DNA of 64,000 bases, taken from the NCBI GenBank assembly GCA_017744715.1, contig JAGIAT010000004.1, positions 1-64,000 on the forward strand, in the 5' to 3' direction. The notes below the pieces were generated by a model. It did not search any database. It saw nothing but the letters and a program-made list of their open reading frames with translations, and was not told the origin of the DNA. Positions within the stretch are counted from its first letter, which is position 1. Each line of letters begins with the position of its first letter. The translations under genes were made by a program, and so were the position numbers. Positions 53,450-62,865 of the stretch are shown here, in pieces. Source of the stretch: Niabella sp. Lineage in GTDB: Bacteria > Bacteroidota > Bacteroidia > Chitinophagales > Chitinophagaceae.

Positions 53450-56400
53450 TCAATATATTTCCACCGTTACCGGTCCTGTTAATCCGCCCTTATGCAAAGG
53501 GCTGTTCCCGTTATAGGGATCCACAATCGTCCAGGTACTTCGTTTTTCTTTTGGCAGCCGTGCATCGCCGATCAACCGGTTCACCCAGGTATTTACTACT
53601 TTAACCTGCAAGGTATTTTTACCATTGGTTAAATAGTCAGAAATATCCAGCTTATAGGGGGCGGTCCATACATTTCCGACCTCCCTGCCATTTACAGAAA
53701 CCGTTCCCACAGCCACCAGTGCACCCAGATTCAGGAATACCTGCTGGTTTTTAGCGGGCGCCAGGGTGGGCAATGTAATGCTATAAACCGCTGCACCCGA
53801 AAAATAATTGATTGCGGTATCCTTGTGTTTTGACCAATCGATCAATGCATCCATCTTCACCTCAAAACTGCCTGTAACCGGGCTTTTGAATGCAACATCC
53901 CAGGTTCCGGTTACCGGTATAATGTTTTTAGGTGCCGGAAAATTAGAAGCCCCTTTGGGCGCCGTTGGCTTCGATTTGCGGAAAAGGATAAATGCACTTT
54001 CAAATTGATCCAATTCAAGCGGTACCGTGATTTGTGTTCCATTGTCCGTAAACTCCGGTAATACGCGCATTGATCCCTTTACGGCATCCCATAGTTCGGG
54101 TACGCTACCGGAGGTACGGAATGCCGGCACTGTACGTATTTTTTTATCAGACTGGTTTGCTATAAAATACAGCTCTCCATCTTTCAATGTACGGTGCAGG
54201 TAAACAACGGGATCATGCGCTTCCAGTTTTACATCGGGGATCATTGAGAGACGCTCCATAACCGCATCCAGCGTTAATCCGTTTAAAACAATACCCTTCC
54301 CATATTTGTTTTCCGTTTTTGTTTTCCCGTCGGCACCGTTCCACATAGCTGCTGCGATACGCTGCACCTCTTTGTCGGCCTCCGCATAATGCGCCAGGCT
54401 GGGCGACCGCTTCGGCTGTGGCCCCAATACCACACCGCCTTCTTTAACAAGAGCCTCCAATTTACGTAGTAATTCAGGCCGCATCGTTTCCAGTTTTGGC
54501 AACACTAATACTTTATAGGAAAGCCCGTCAGGCAGTGTGAAGCGGCCATTCTTCATAGTTACGCGGTTTAGCAATACCTCTGCATTTATATAATCGAAGG
54601 CATACCCCCCGGGCATGGCAGGATCCTGTACACCTGTCATCTTGGGCGTATCTTCACCAATAAAGTACGCAACGTCCGCTACATAACGGCCTTGTTGTAA
54701 CAGGTAATTGCTCCTTTTTAAGTATTGTATAAAGCCGCCCATCTCATAAAACCAGGTATTGAAGCGATTGAACTCGTTCCCAAACCAGGCGTTTACACCC
54801 GGCAGTTTCCCTTCATACGGTTGATGGATGTATACATGCAGCAATGTGTTATTGATGCCTTCTGCAAAAAAACGATCGCCCCGCTCCTTAAACATAGCCG
54901 GGTATCGGCCAAATGTATTGCCTGCTGCTGTAAATGATTCTGCCGATACTTTTGTTTTTCCGTAAATATGTGCGGCAGAGGATGCAGCCCGGTTTTCGAT
55001 ATTACCCAATTCCCCCTCACTCCAGAACTCCCCTCCGATTTCATCAGACTGGCCGCCATACTGCAGGAATTCTCCCGGGAAACCCCAGTGTCCATAGTTC
55101 TCCAGCCAGATCCGTAGCCCATGTTTATGGCTTATAGCGCGCAGGCCGCCTACATATTCGTACGCTACCATATCAGCGATCAGTCTGCGCACATCCCATA
55201 AAAAGCGATCCGACTGTTCCTGGCTGCCTACCACAAATCCATGAAACACCGGTGAAAACGGTACCGGGTCGTAACCATATACTTTTTTGAATTTGGCGGC
55301 AAAGGCATCTGTCCAGTTCTGGCCGCCGGTCTCATAACTGTCCTGCACCGCTACTTTAAAAGACTTCCGGTCCTGCTCCGGTATCCTCCGTAAAATTTCA
55401 CCAACAAACGCATCAAAATGCGCCAGCACGTGCTCCTGATTCATTTTATCAACTTCAAGTCCTACCCCTTCGGGGCTCGCCGGACCATTCGTTACGCCTG
55501 TAGGTACCATACCTGAATTCAAAATGATCCATGTACCTTCAGGAACGTCCCAGGTAAGCAAACCGCTCTTATCTACATTACCGGTAAGGTTCCGTACTTC
55601 CTGTGGTTTTACCACATAAGCAGCATCCGCTACCATTGCCTGCGGCTCCCATTGATAATCGTGCCAGTAAGGAAGCGGCGTAGGATGCATCCGCACCAGC
55701 GTTTTTTCTTTAAAGCGTTCCACGCGGGGTGCAGCATCAATTTCCACTTCAGCAATCCCGGCATCGCCGTGTACGTTTTTGATCAGGATCCGATAGGCGC
55801 TTGCCTCAACGGCGTCGAAGGAAACCGTTACCGGGGCGAATTGCTCAAACCCTACATTCAGATTATTATTGTTCCGGTCTAACCGGAATGATTTAACAGG
55901 TACAAAACGATCGTTCTTTACCGCCTCCAGCACCACATCAAAACTCATATTGCGTTTACCGGGATGCACCGTAAGGCTTCTTGCCGTAAATGCTTTACCT
56001 GCTGTAATGGTAATTTCATTTACGTTATCTTTAGATAATGCAACTTCGGTGTTTACATTCTTATCGAAGATATGTTGCAGCTCCTGATTTTTCAGGTTCG
56101 ATTGAAGCCGGGGGTGCAGCGCTGCAATCGTTAATCCATAATCCTTCGGTGCACGAAAGGCCAGCACCTGTACCGGTTGAAAATCTTTATCCGGAACCGG
56201 CAACCTGGCCTGAAACCGGCCGCCCCCCTTCACAAGGGTGTCTGTGGTTGCCAGGTAGCGCATGGCCTGCCCCGGCTTTATCCAGGGCCCGCCAGACTGA
56301 CTCCAGCCTGGACTGTTAAACAGGCCAATATCGATATGAAGCTCAGTGGCCGTTTTTAAAGCAGTATGCAAAATATCCCACCACTCATCTGTAAAAATTT

Positions 56401-56680
56401 TCACCTTGCCATATGCGTTGCCCGGCAGGTCATTCAGCCCTATATTACCGATAAATGCCCGGTTGATGCCCACAGCTTTCATCGCCTGCAGATCTTTAAC
56501 CACGCCTTCTTTTGAAATATTGTCGGATATCCAGTACCAGTATACACTGGTTTGAATGGAATCCGGAGCAGCTGTAAATACACGCGCCATACGATTCCAA
56601 TCACTGCTCTTTTTGGAAATGCTGCATGCGCCTAACAACAAAAAACAAAACCCCGTCAGGTATAAATGGCAAACTCTCAT
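53450..56680 (-). CDS. GH106-like glycosyl hydrolase (alpha-L-rhamnosidase type)
   Basis: A 1076-residue lipoprotein (signal peptide with lipobox LGAC, Cys19) resembling family 106 alpha-L-rhamnosidases. The start of the barrel SVYWYWISDNISKEGVVKDLQAMKAVGINRAFIGNIG is typical, as is the later AHFDAFVGEILRRIPEQDRKSFKVAVQDSYETGGQNWTDAF with acidic residues. A C-terminal galactose-binding-like domain (QQVFLNLGALVAVGTVSVNGREVGNVWTAPYKLDISDYL) closes it. I start it at ATG 56680, which opens the signal peptide; the frame is open to 56761. It probably works with its neighbours on rhamnose-containing plant or algal glycans. Confidence 0.87.
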   Translation of the reverse strand: MRVCHLYLTGFCFLLLGACSISKKSSDWNRMARVFTAAPDSIQTSVYWYWISDNISKEGVVKDLQAMKAVGINRAFIGNIGLNDLPGNAYGKVKIFTDEWWDILHTALKTATELHIDIGLFNSPGWSQSGGPWIKPGQAMRYLATTDTLVKGGGRFQARLPVPDKDFQPVQVLAFRAPKDYGLTIAALHPRLQSNLKNQELQHIFDKNVNTEVALSKDNVNEITITAGKAFTARSLTVHPGKRNMSFDVVLEAVKNDRFVPVKSFRLDRNNNNLNVGFEQFAPVTVSFDAVEASAYRILIKNVHGDAGIAEVEIDAAPRVERFKEKTLVRMHPTPLPYWHDYQWEPQAMVADAAYVVKPQEVRNLTGNVDKSGLLTWDVPEGTWIILNSGMVPTGVTNGPASPEGVGLEVDKMNQEHVLAHFDAFVGEILRRIPEQDRKSFKVAVQDSYETGGQNWTDAFAAKFKKVYGYDPVPFSPVFHGFVVGSQEQSDRFLWDVRRLIADMVAYEYVGGLRAISHKHGLRIWLENYGHWGFPGEFLQYGGQSDEIGGEFWSEGELGNIENRAASSAAHIYGKTKVSAESFTAAGNTFGRYPAMFKERGDRFFAEGINNTLLHVYIHQPYEGKLPGVNAWFGNEFNRFNTWFYEMGGFIQYLKRSNYLLQQGRYVADVAYFIGEDTPKMTGVQDPAMPGGYAFDYINAEVLLNRVTMKNGRFTLPDGLSYKVLVLPKLETMRPELLRKLEALVKEGGVVLGPQPKRSPSLAHYAEADKEVQRIAAAMWNGADGKTKTENKYGKGIVLNGLTLDAVMERLSMIPDVKLEAHDPVVYLHRTLKDGELYFIANQSDKKIRTVPAFRTSGSVPELWDAVKGSMRVLPEFTDNGTQITVPLELDQFESAFILFRKSKPTAPKGASNFPAPKNIIPVTGTWDVAFKSPVTGSFEVKMDALIDWSKHKDTAINYFSGAAVYSITLPTLAPAKNQQVFLNLGALVAVGTVSVNGREVGNVWTAPYKLDISDYLTNGKNTLQVKVVNTWVNRLIGDARLPKEKRSTWTIVDPYNGNSPLHKGGLTGPVTVEIY

Positions 56681-56782
56681 AACGAATATTTCTCCGGTGC
56701 TTACAAATAAATTAAATTTCGGGCAGACAACCGTCCTGTTCTTCCCTGCAAAGGCAAACATCCTGCTGCTTTTCCGGCATGA

Positions 56783-58525
56783 CTACTCCAGGTACAGCAA
56801 CAGATTCATCCGGCCTCCGGGCGCCGCATCGCCATTGGTATACCAATCCAGCGCATCCGCCTTCTGCATATTGTCGGACCACTTAAACTCTATGTATACA
56901 TCCTTATTGGGAACGCCCGTCATTGAATACGGAACTTCTATCATCAACTGGTTTCCCTGCCTCATGAAACTTACCGTAGCAACTGTTTTCCATGCCTGGT
57001 TGATAAACCGCTGCAATTGATTTCCGGCAACCACCCTGTAATCATACCCCAGCCAGCCGGAAGTATAAGACTGATCGGTGTTTAACCAAAGCGTCATCCA
57101 GTTGTCGCCCGCAACAGCTGTTAACGTATCCACGGTGTTGATATAAAAGTACAGCCGGTCCTTTCCTGCGGCAACCTTTACCGTTTTTAAATCATTTCTT
57201 CCGGTAGTATTTGTATAAATAACGGCAGGTTCTGTTTGGGCACCGGGATGCGCACGATGCAGGGTATCTCCTATATAATCTTCGTACGCCACCGGAACCT
57301 GCTTCCAGTCGTTCCAGTTGCGGATAACGTCTTTTTTAAATACCGTTGGTGTTTTAGCTACGCCTTTATACCGCCGGATGTTTGCGGCCAGCTGCATATA
57401 ATAATGATCGCGCAGCCCGGCTGTTAATGAAGGTTCAATATCCCTGCTGTATTCAGGACTTGCCTGGTCTACAAACAATGCCTGGTTTTTATTTCCGGAG
57501 TGCCGTTTCCATTTACCGGCGATCCACTCATTCCACCCGGTAACAAATACAAACGGCACATCCTGGCTGATTGCAAAATCCCACTGCTCCTGGATATTGT
57601 ATCCATAATACAGGTCCTTTTCCGGGTTGCCGGGGTTGCCTTTTCGAAAGCTGCGCCCCCAGTTTCCCGAGGCGCCATAAAAAGCAGACCCGCCCATAGA
57701 TGCATCCAGGTTGGGATGTTGTGCAGTGGAAACGTTGATGATCTCTTTTTGTCCTTTTTTATTATAGTATACCTGTTGCGGGCGCTGAAATTCGATCCAG
57801 GGCCAGCCATTTGTTTTTTTCGCTTCGTTAGGCCACTGCGACTCGCGGAATGTAAAAAAATGCTCAAAGTCTTTTCCTTTGGCTTCTGCAGATAACCCGA
57901 TAATTAAGGGCTTTCCATCAAGATAAAACCAACATTGCGGATAACGGTACCGCGCACCTTCTTTATAATAGGTATCAAAAATTTCCTGCATGGCAGCACC
58001 GGAAGCGGTATTTGTATAATACACTACTTTAGGCGGCTTTTTTCCCTGTGCACTAATGGCCGCTATTGCCTTAAAGAGTGCGGCCGATTGTTGCGGGTAG
58101 ATCAACCTGTTGGTGGCATCGATCACCAAAAAATCAACGCCGGCATCGGTCAGTAATTGCATATTTTTCAAATGCACCCAATAATCATCGCCCCTGTAAT
58201 ACCCGTATACCGGGGCTCCCCAGAAATAATATCTTCCGGCAATTCCAGCGCCGCCGCCCCAACCCGGATGATTGAAATCGTGAAACACTTCCGGTGTTTT
58301 TAAATAGATTTCACTAAGGTCCCAAACACGTTCAGCTGTTGGGGAATGCACATCTCCCTGCCAGAGAAAATAAAAGATCCCCACCTGCTTTTGCTGATTG
58401 CCGTTACCGGCCGCATCATGCAGCGGCAATACCCGCCCCAGATCATCCACACCACTAAATACCTGGCACCGGGAAGCAACCCCGGAACAACATAAAAAAG
58501 CCATGCAAATAAACAATCGTATCAC
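56783..58525 (-). CDS. GH71/GH99-like glycoside hydrolase with C-terminal beta domain
   Basis: A 580-residue exported protein (signal peptide 1-22). Residues 30-370 look like the GH71/GH99-like fold: VGIFYFLWQGDVHSPTAE at the first strand, YYRGDDYWVHLKNMQLLTDAGVDFLVIDATN, and FVFVTGWNEWIAGKW toward the end of the barrel. The last 170 residues form a beta-sandwich (LYFYINTVDTLTAVAGDNWMTLWLNTD) like a family 9 carbohydrate-binding module. Characterised GH99 enzymes act on alpha-mannosides and GH71 on alpha-1,3-glucan, but this subgroup is not assigned. It is first of three minus-strand glycosidase genes. Confidence 0.75.
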   Translation of the reverse strand: MIRLFICMAFLCCSGVASRCQVFSGVDDLGRVLPLHDAAGNGNQQKQVGIFYFLWQGDVHSPTAERVWDLSEIYLKTPEVFHDFNHPGWGGGAGIAGRYYFWGAPVYGYYRGDDYWVHLKNMQLLTDAGVDFLVIDATNRLIYPQQSAALFKAIAAISAQGKKPPKVVYYTNTASGAAMQEIFDTYYKEGARYRYPQCWFYLDGKPLIIGLSAEAKGKDFEHFFTFRESQWPNEAKKTNGWPWIEFQRPQQVYYNKKGQKEIINVSTAQHPNLDASMGGSAFYGASGNWGRSFRKGNPGNPEKDLYYGYNIQEQWDFAISQDVPFVFVTGWNEWIAGKWKRHSGNKNQALFVDQASPEYSRDIEPSLTAGLRDHYYMQLAANIRRYKGVAKTPTVFKKDVIRNWNDWKQVPVAYEDYIGDTLHRAHPGAQTEPAVIYTNTTGRNDLKTVKVAAGKDRLYFYINTVDTLTAVAGDNWMTLWLNTDQSYTSGWLGYDYRVVAGNQLQRFINQAWKTVATVSFMRQGNQLMIEVPYSMTGVPNKDVYIEFKWSDNMQKADALDWYTNGDAAPGGRMNLLLYLE

Positions 58526-58958
58526 CGGTTATTCTTTTATTATGGATGCGTTCATCCTGCAACCTGTTTTATACTTCATGAGCAATCGGCTGAAGACGGC
58601 AGAAGCAGGCGCAGCTGTAAACACGATCAAAGCAATGATTGCTGGTTACAAAATCTCCCGCAGGCAACAGGAATGGCAAACACTTTATTGAAGCCCGCAG
58701 GATCCACGAATAAATAAAACTTGTATGATATAACTGTCCTGTACTTACCTGAAGTGGCACCCTTTTGTTGAAAAGGGTGCCACTTTAATCGTTCGAGGGC
58801 AGTTTTCTGCCGTTCAAATTTGTGTGAGAAAGCTGGTTTAATCAGGGTGTTTCACAAATCCTCAGGTTCATGGTTTCTGCATAGCTCGTTGCGCCTTCAG
58901 ACAGGCCGGAATATGTTTAATATCCAGGTCAACAAACGCGCTCCTGTCTGGGGATGAT
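58526..58958. other. Intergenic region with a 15-bp hairpin
   Basis: No gene is supported. The notable structure is the perfect stem-loop at 58752-58785 described separately. The rest is without recognisable motifs. Confidence 0.4.
58752..58785. terminator. Perfect 15-bp stem-loop, possible terminator
   Basis: AAGTGGCACCCTTTT and its exact complement flank GTTG. Neither strand shows a long T run after the stem, so it may end transcription weakly for the leftward sulfur operon or protect its 3' end. Confidence 0.5.
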
Positions 58959-59873
58959 TCAGGGCGTGGCAAACCCGTATTTTTTATAAATCGTTTTTGC
59001 GGTTTCACTTTGCAGAAACTGCATAAAGTCCTTTGCTGCCTGTGGATGCGGCGCCGTTTTCAGCCGGCCAGCCATGTAGGTGGCCTGGATGTTTTCTTCG
59101 TCAGGGATGGGGATCAGTGTTACCGGGTGCTGCAGCAAGGTTTGATAATACGCTTCAGAATACCAAACGGGGCCGGCATCACTTTTTCCATAGAGGATCT
59201 GCAGGGGCGTTTGCCGGTGATGGATCTGGGTAAGCCAGGTGCTTCCATCTTTTACTTTTTCGTTCATGATCACCTGCTTTAGTGCTGCTCCACCGGCCTT
59301 TACATAGGCCGCCTCGATCCGTTTCCCGATCCCCTCAAATTCCGGGTTGGGCATGGCTATCCGTACATCTTTCCGCGCCAGGTCTTTCAGTCCTTTTATA
59401 TTTTTAGGATTTCCTTTCTGAACCATAATCGCCAGTTTATTGTAAGCATAGGCTACCGTATCGCTAAACAGTGGGGTCATGGCGTCGATGCGGGTTTTAC
59501 CGGCAGTGTATACATCGGGCTTCAGGGTTATACGCAGGTTACCCATCGTCAGGGATCCGCTTTCGATCTGCTTCGCCAGGATCCCGGGTGGTAATGTTTC
59601 TGCAAATACCCGTGTATAACTGGGATATTCTTTCTTAAAAGCCCCGATCAGTTCATCAATACACATAAACTGGTTACCCGCAAAAAACACCACCAGTTGC
59701 GGGTCGTTAATATCTCCAAACAGATCCGGCACATTATCCACCCCCGGTACCGTAAACATAACCCCGCTCTGCGGTGGTGTGTTCCAGGGTGGATCAAAAC
59801 GGTGTTCCTGTGCCACCGCGGCTTTTGTACACAGCTGGCAGCACATTAATAGCATGATCCATGTTCTTTTCAT
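58959..59873 (-). CDS. Orphan ModA-like substrate-binding protein
   Basis: A 304-residue exported protein (signal MKRTWIMLLMC to AAVAQ) with the type II periplasmic-binding fold of molybdate/tungstate and other anion-binding proteins. The first-strand motif LVVFFAGNQFMCIDELIGAFKKEYPSY corresponds to the FAAGS-type start of ModA; later YAYNKLAIMVQKGNPKNIKGLKDLARKDVRIAMPNPE is typical of the family. No ABC permease or ATPase is adjacent, so it is not part of a usual importer. It follows a DsrE-like gene and a TsdA-like cytochrome c gene on the same strand and may bind a sulfur oxyanion for that system; this is inference. Confidence 0.8.
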   Translation of the reverse strand: MKRTWIMLLMCCQLCTKAAVAQEHRFDPPWNTPPQSGVMFTVPGVDNVPDLFGDINDPQLVVFFAGNQFMCIDELIGAFKKEYPSYTRVFAETLPPGILAKQIESGSLTMGNLRITLKPDVYTAGKTRIDAMTPLFSDTVAYAYNKLAIMVQKGNPKNIKGLKDLARKDVRIAMPNPEFEGIGKRIEAAYVKAGGAALKQVIMNEKVKDGSTWLTQIHHRQTPLQILYGKSDAGPVWYSEAYYQTLLQHPVTLIPIPDEENIQATYMAGRLKTAPHPQAAKDFMQFLQSETAKTIYKKYGFATP

Positions 59874-60004
59874 TGGTAATTTTTTAATTGTACGGTTTTT
59901 ACAGAAGGGGTTTACTGATCCATTGCTGGAGCTGCATAGCGTTCCCAGCCCCGGTACAGCAATACCCGGTTGGCGAACGTTTTAACGCGGCGCAATCGTT
60001 CCGG

Positions 60005-60469
60005 TCAGGGTTTAATTACAGACCAGCCTTCTGCCTGCCGCAGAATCAGTTCGCCGTTGCCGCTGGGTACGATCCCTATAAAATCATAGATCTTTTCCCG
60101 CTCTATATTCCGTTCGCGCAGTGTGTTGGCACATTGCGCCACAATCACTCCTTTTTCCACCAGGCTTTTGAGGGATTCCTCATACTTGCTCCCTTTAAGG
60201 TACGCGTCTGTTCCCCCGCTGAATGCCACCAGCTCCGCCTGCAGTTTTCCTTTCAGCCGCGGATCGTTTAACGCATTATTGAGGTTCCGGATCACTTTTT
60301 CAATGATCTTCGGGTCCCCACTATCCATCTGGTAAATCACCCGGTACTGCTTTTTTGTTGCCACTGCACCGGTAAAATTCCGGTTCTGCGTTTCTGTTTT
60401 TGTCAATTGCTGTGCGTGTACCATTATCGTTAGCACCAGGCCACCCATGATCATTAATATCTGTTTCAT
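60005..60469 (-). CDS. Exported DsrE family protein
   Basis: A 154-residue protein with a clear signal peptide (1-19, ending VHAQ) and a DsrE/DsrF-like fold (YRVIYQMDSGDPKIIEKVIRNLNNAL, LVEKGVIVAQCANTLRERN). Cys113 sits at the position of the active Cys that carries sulfur in DsrE-type proteins. Most known DsrE proteins are cytoplasmic sulfur relays; export suggests a periplasmic version. The gene begins 23 bases after the cytochrome c stop, so both are co-transcribed. Confidence 0.85.
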   Translation of the reverse strand: MKQILMIMGGLVLTIMVHAQQLTKTETQNRNFTGAVATKKQYRVIYQMDSGDPKIIEKVIRNLNNALNDPRLKGKLQAELVAFSGGTDAYLKGSKYEESLKSLVEKGVIVAQCANTLRERNIEREKIYDFIGIVPSGNGELILRQAEGWSVIKP

Positions 60470-60492
60470 TATGTAAATTTTAAATCCTGTAT

Positions 60493-61503
60493 TTATTTTA
60501 TTGTTTCCATCCGGCTTTTTGCAGCAGCCTGTGCAATAGCGATCGGACCATAAGGTCCGTATTTGTGCTGCTCCTGGGAAAAGCTGTCGATATACGGCCC
60601 GTAAGGCGCATCCAGCGGCTTCTTGCTCAGGATCTTCCAGTCTTCATGCTGATCAAACCGCGGGCGTTCGTGACTGTTGATATACGCTGCAATATCCCAG
60701 GCCTCCTCATCCGTAAGTTGCGGATCGCGATAAGTGGTTCCCAGCGGCATATTATTTTTTATAAACCCGGCCATGTTGCCGAGGCGAAACAGCCCGGCGC
60801 CGTCATTAAAACTGTAATTGCCCCATAAAGGCGGATACAGATAACCGGTACCTTCGGAATTGGGAGTCCCGCCTCCGTCTGCACCATGACAGCTTACACA
60901 TTTAGCCTGGTATACCGATTGTCCCCGCCGGGGATCGGCCGCCCGGTTCATAAACGGAAGTTTCATAATGGAAGTACCGGCAAACACTTTGCCTTTGGGC
61001 ACGCCATCCCCAACCCATTTGATATAGGCATAGATCGCCTGCATTTCCCTCGAAGCGGTGTCCAGCTTCTTTCCGTTCAGGCTGCGCTGAAAGCAGTCAT
61101 TCACCCGCTCATAAATATCCTGGATACCGTTGTTTCGTGCCCGGTACAAGGGATAGGTGGCAAACACTTTTCCAAAATTGTTCCCAAAGGGTACGGTACC
61201 GCCCCTGAGATGACAGTTCTGGCAATTCATACCGTTGGTTAATGCAGCAACGGTTCCCTTCGGTCCAAGATAATAAGCGGTATTTGCGATCAATTCATAT
61301 CCATACCGCACCTCCCGCCCTTCTTCCGTATAGTCCGGGATCTGGTATTGATTCCATCCTGTCCAGATTTCCTGTTCCGGCACTGAAGTTCCCGCTTCCG
61401 GTTTTGAAGATGCCGCATCGGTTTTGCCGGTGCACCCGTTATCCGCGAGCACGGCTATTATCATTGCCAAAAATATCACTGCCGGTATCCAAAACGCTTT
61501 CAT
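60493..61503 (-). CDS. Diheme cytochrome c, thiosulfate dehydrogenase TsdA-like
   Basis: A 336-residue exported or membrane-anchored diheme cytochrome c. The first heme site is Cys94, Cys97, His98 (NCQNCHLRGGT) and the second Cys202, Cys205, His206 (KCVSCHGADGGG). Cys137 in VNDCFQRSLNG matches the unusual cysteine heme ligand of TsdA/SoxA-type enzymes, and Met252 (NNMPLG) is a candidate ligand for the second heme. The domain order and the YLYPPLWGNYSFN segment fit TsdA, which oxidises thiosulfate to tetrathionate or the reverse. It is first in the operon, followed by a DsrE protein and an anion-binding protein. A -7 box TAGTTTTG (minus, 61531-61524) precedes it. Confidence 0.85.
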   Translation of the reverse strand: MKAFWIPAVIFLAMIIAVLADNGCTGKTDAASSKPEAGTSVPEQEIWTGWNQYQIPDYTEEGREVRYGYELIANTAYYLGPKGTVAALTNGMNCQNCHLRGGTVPFGNNFGKVFATYPLYRARNNGIQDIYERVNDCFQRSLNGKKLDTASREMQAIYAYIKWVGDGVPKGKVFAGTSIMKLPFMNRAADPRRGQSVYQAKCVSCHGADGGGTPNSEGTGYLYPPLWGNYSFNDGAGLFRLGNMAGFIKNNMPLGTTYRDPQLTDEEAWDIAAYINSHERPRFDQHEDWKILSKKPLDAPYGPYIDSFSQEQHKYGPYGPIAIAQAAAKSRMETIK

Positions 61504-61661
61504 GTACAGCCTGTTTTATCAAACAAAACTAAGCTACATTGCAAGAGAAAGGAAATGAATAAACACAATTGGCCATAACTTCAGGTTATACCAAATCAGT
61601 CTACTATTCAGATAGAATATCGCATCTTTCCAACCACGGGGCGTACTGCCCTGCTCCGGGC

Positions 61662-62540
61662 CTATTCTGCTCCCAGTTGTAACCGGTACTGCTGCACGTG
61701 TTCTGTTACTTCCGGTCCTGGCTCGGGGTACCTGACATCCTTATATGTTTTTAACCGCTCCAGGAGAATGGCGGCCACCAGGTACCGGCAGATGTCTTTG
61801 TCATCCGCAGGAATTGCATACCAGGGCGCGGTTGCCGGGCTTGTATGCCGGATGGCATCTTCATAGCAGTTCATATAGCGGTCCCATAATGCCCGTTCCG
61901 CCAGGTCGCCCGGTGAAAACTTCCACTGGTGTTTTTGCTTGTCGAGTCTCCGGAGCAATCTTTCCTTTTGCTCGTCTTTACCGAGATGCAGGAAGAACTT
62001 AAACAGGATGGTTCCGTTGTTCACCAGCTGTTCTTCAAAATGATTGATCTGTTCAAAACGTTTTTTCCAGAAATCCTTCGGAAGGTCTTTCACCGTTTCG
62101 ATCCCCGGCATATTTTCTTTGAGCAGGTATTCCGGATGCACCCTTGTAACCAGTACATTTTCGTAATGGGTCCGATTGAAAACGCCAAACTTCCCCTTTT
62201 CGGGCAATGCAATGGCATGCCGCCACAAATAATCGTGCTGCAGTTCCAGCACCGACGGCGTTTTAAAACTGTTTACTTCCACTCCCCGCACATTAAATTC
62301 CTTGAACACCTGCCGGATCAGACTGTCCTTGCCGGCTGTATCCATCCCCTGTAAACACACCAGTACACTGTACCGGTTATGCGCATACAACTTTTCCTGA
62401 AAGGCACTGAGCTCTTTTCGGATGTCTTTCAGTGCGTTTTTGGCATCGGCCGCGTTGATGCGATCCGAAATATCCGTTGGATGCGCTGAAAGTTTAAAAT
62501 CGTCCGATACCTTGAATTGTTTTCCGAAACCTGTTTTCAT
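61662..62540 (-). CDS. ppk2: Polyphosphate kinase 2 family protein
   Basis: A 292-residue PPK2 enzyme, which moves phosphate between polyphosphate and nucleotides. The Walker A motif is LQGMDTAGKDSLIRQVF (about residue 65), Walker B and lid residues are in FGVFNRTHYENVLVTRVHPE, and the lid-type helix KQKHQWKFSPGDLAERALWDRYMNCYEDA is present. The single-domain length fits class I or III (phosphorylating NDP or NMP); I cannot decide between them. It stands alone on the minus strand, with no exopolyphosphatase or ppk1 nearby. Confidence 0.93.
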   Translation of the reverse strand: MKTGFGKQFKVSDDFKLSAHPTDISDRINAADAKNALKDIRKELSAFQEKLYAHNRYSVLVCLQGMDTAGKDSLIRQVFKEFNVRGVEVNSFKTPSVLELQHDYLWRHAIALPEKGKFGVFNRTHYENVLVTRVHPEYLLKENMPGIETVKDLPKDFWKKRFEQINHFEEQLVNNGTILFKFFLHLGKDEQKERLLRRLDKQKHQWKFSPGDLAERALWDRYMNCYEDAIRHTSPATAPWYAIPADDKDICRYLVAAILLERLKTYKDVRYPEPGPEVTEHVQQYRLQLGAE

Positions 62541-62632
62541 GTGTCTTTTTTTTGGCTACGGGAAGATACAATATTCGAAATTCTAAATGTAAAATTTTAA
62601 ATCCGGGGGCTTTGTTGGCTTTTAGCGGTCAG

Positions 62633-62819
62633 TTTTCAGTTATCAGTTTTTAGTTTTCAGTAGTCAGGAATCCAGTATCCAGAATCGAGAAGCCAGAATC
62701 GTCAAAACGGCATCCAACATGAATCCTTAAACTTTAAGTATGAAACGGCTATTAGTTTTCAGTCTTCAGTTTTTAGTTTTCAGTAGTCATAAATCCAGTA
62801 TCCAGAATTGAGAAGCCGG
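62633..62819 (+). repeat. Duplicated heptamer array
   Basis: Two ordered sets of 7-base units, 62633-62696 and 62756-62819, exactly 123 bases apart. Each set runs through TTTTCAG, TTTTTAG, TTTTCAG, TAGTCAG-like, an 8-base AATCCAG unit, TATCCAG, AATCGAG-like and AAGCCAG-like units. The order is kept between sets, so a block was duplicated after the array formed. Reverse orientation of the CTGAAAA family at 244-443. Confidence 0.8.
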
Positions 62820-62865
62820 AAGCCGGGACCGATAACCGTCAAACGGGAACACGGAACCTGAAACC

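Noticed and set aside
58398..58691. 97-codon plus-strand ORF at the start of the GH71/99-like gene
   Set aside because: Half of it is antisense to the signal peptide and N-terminus of a supported gene, with no family match.
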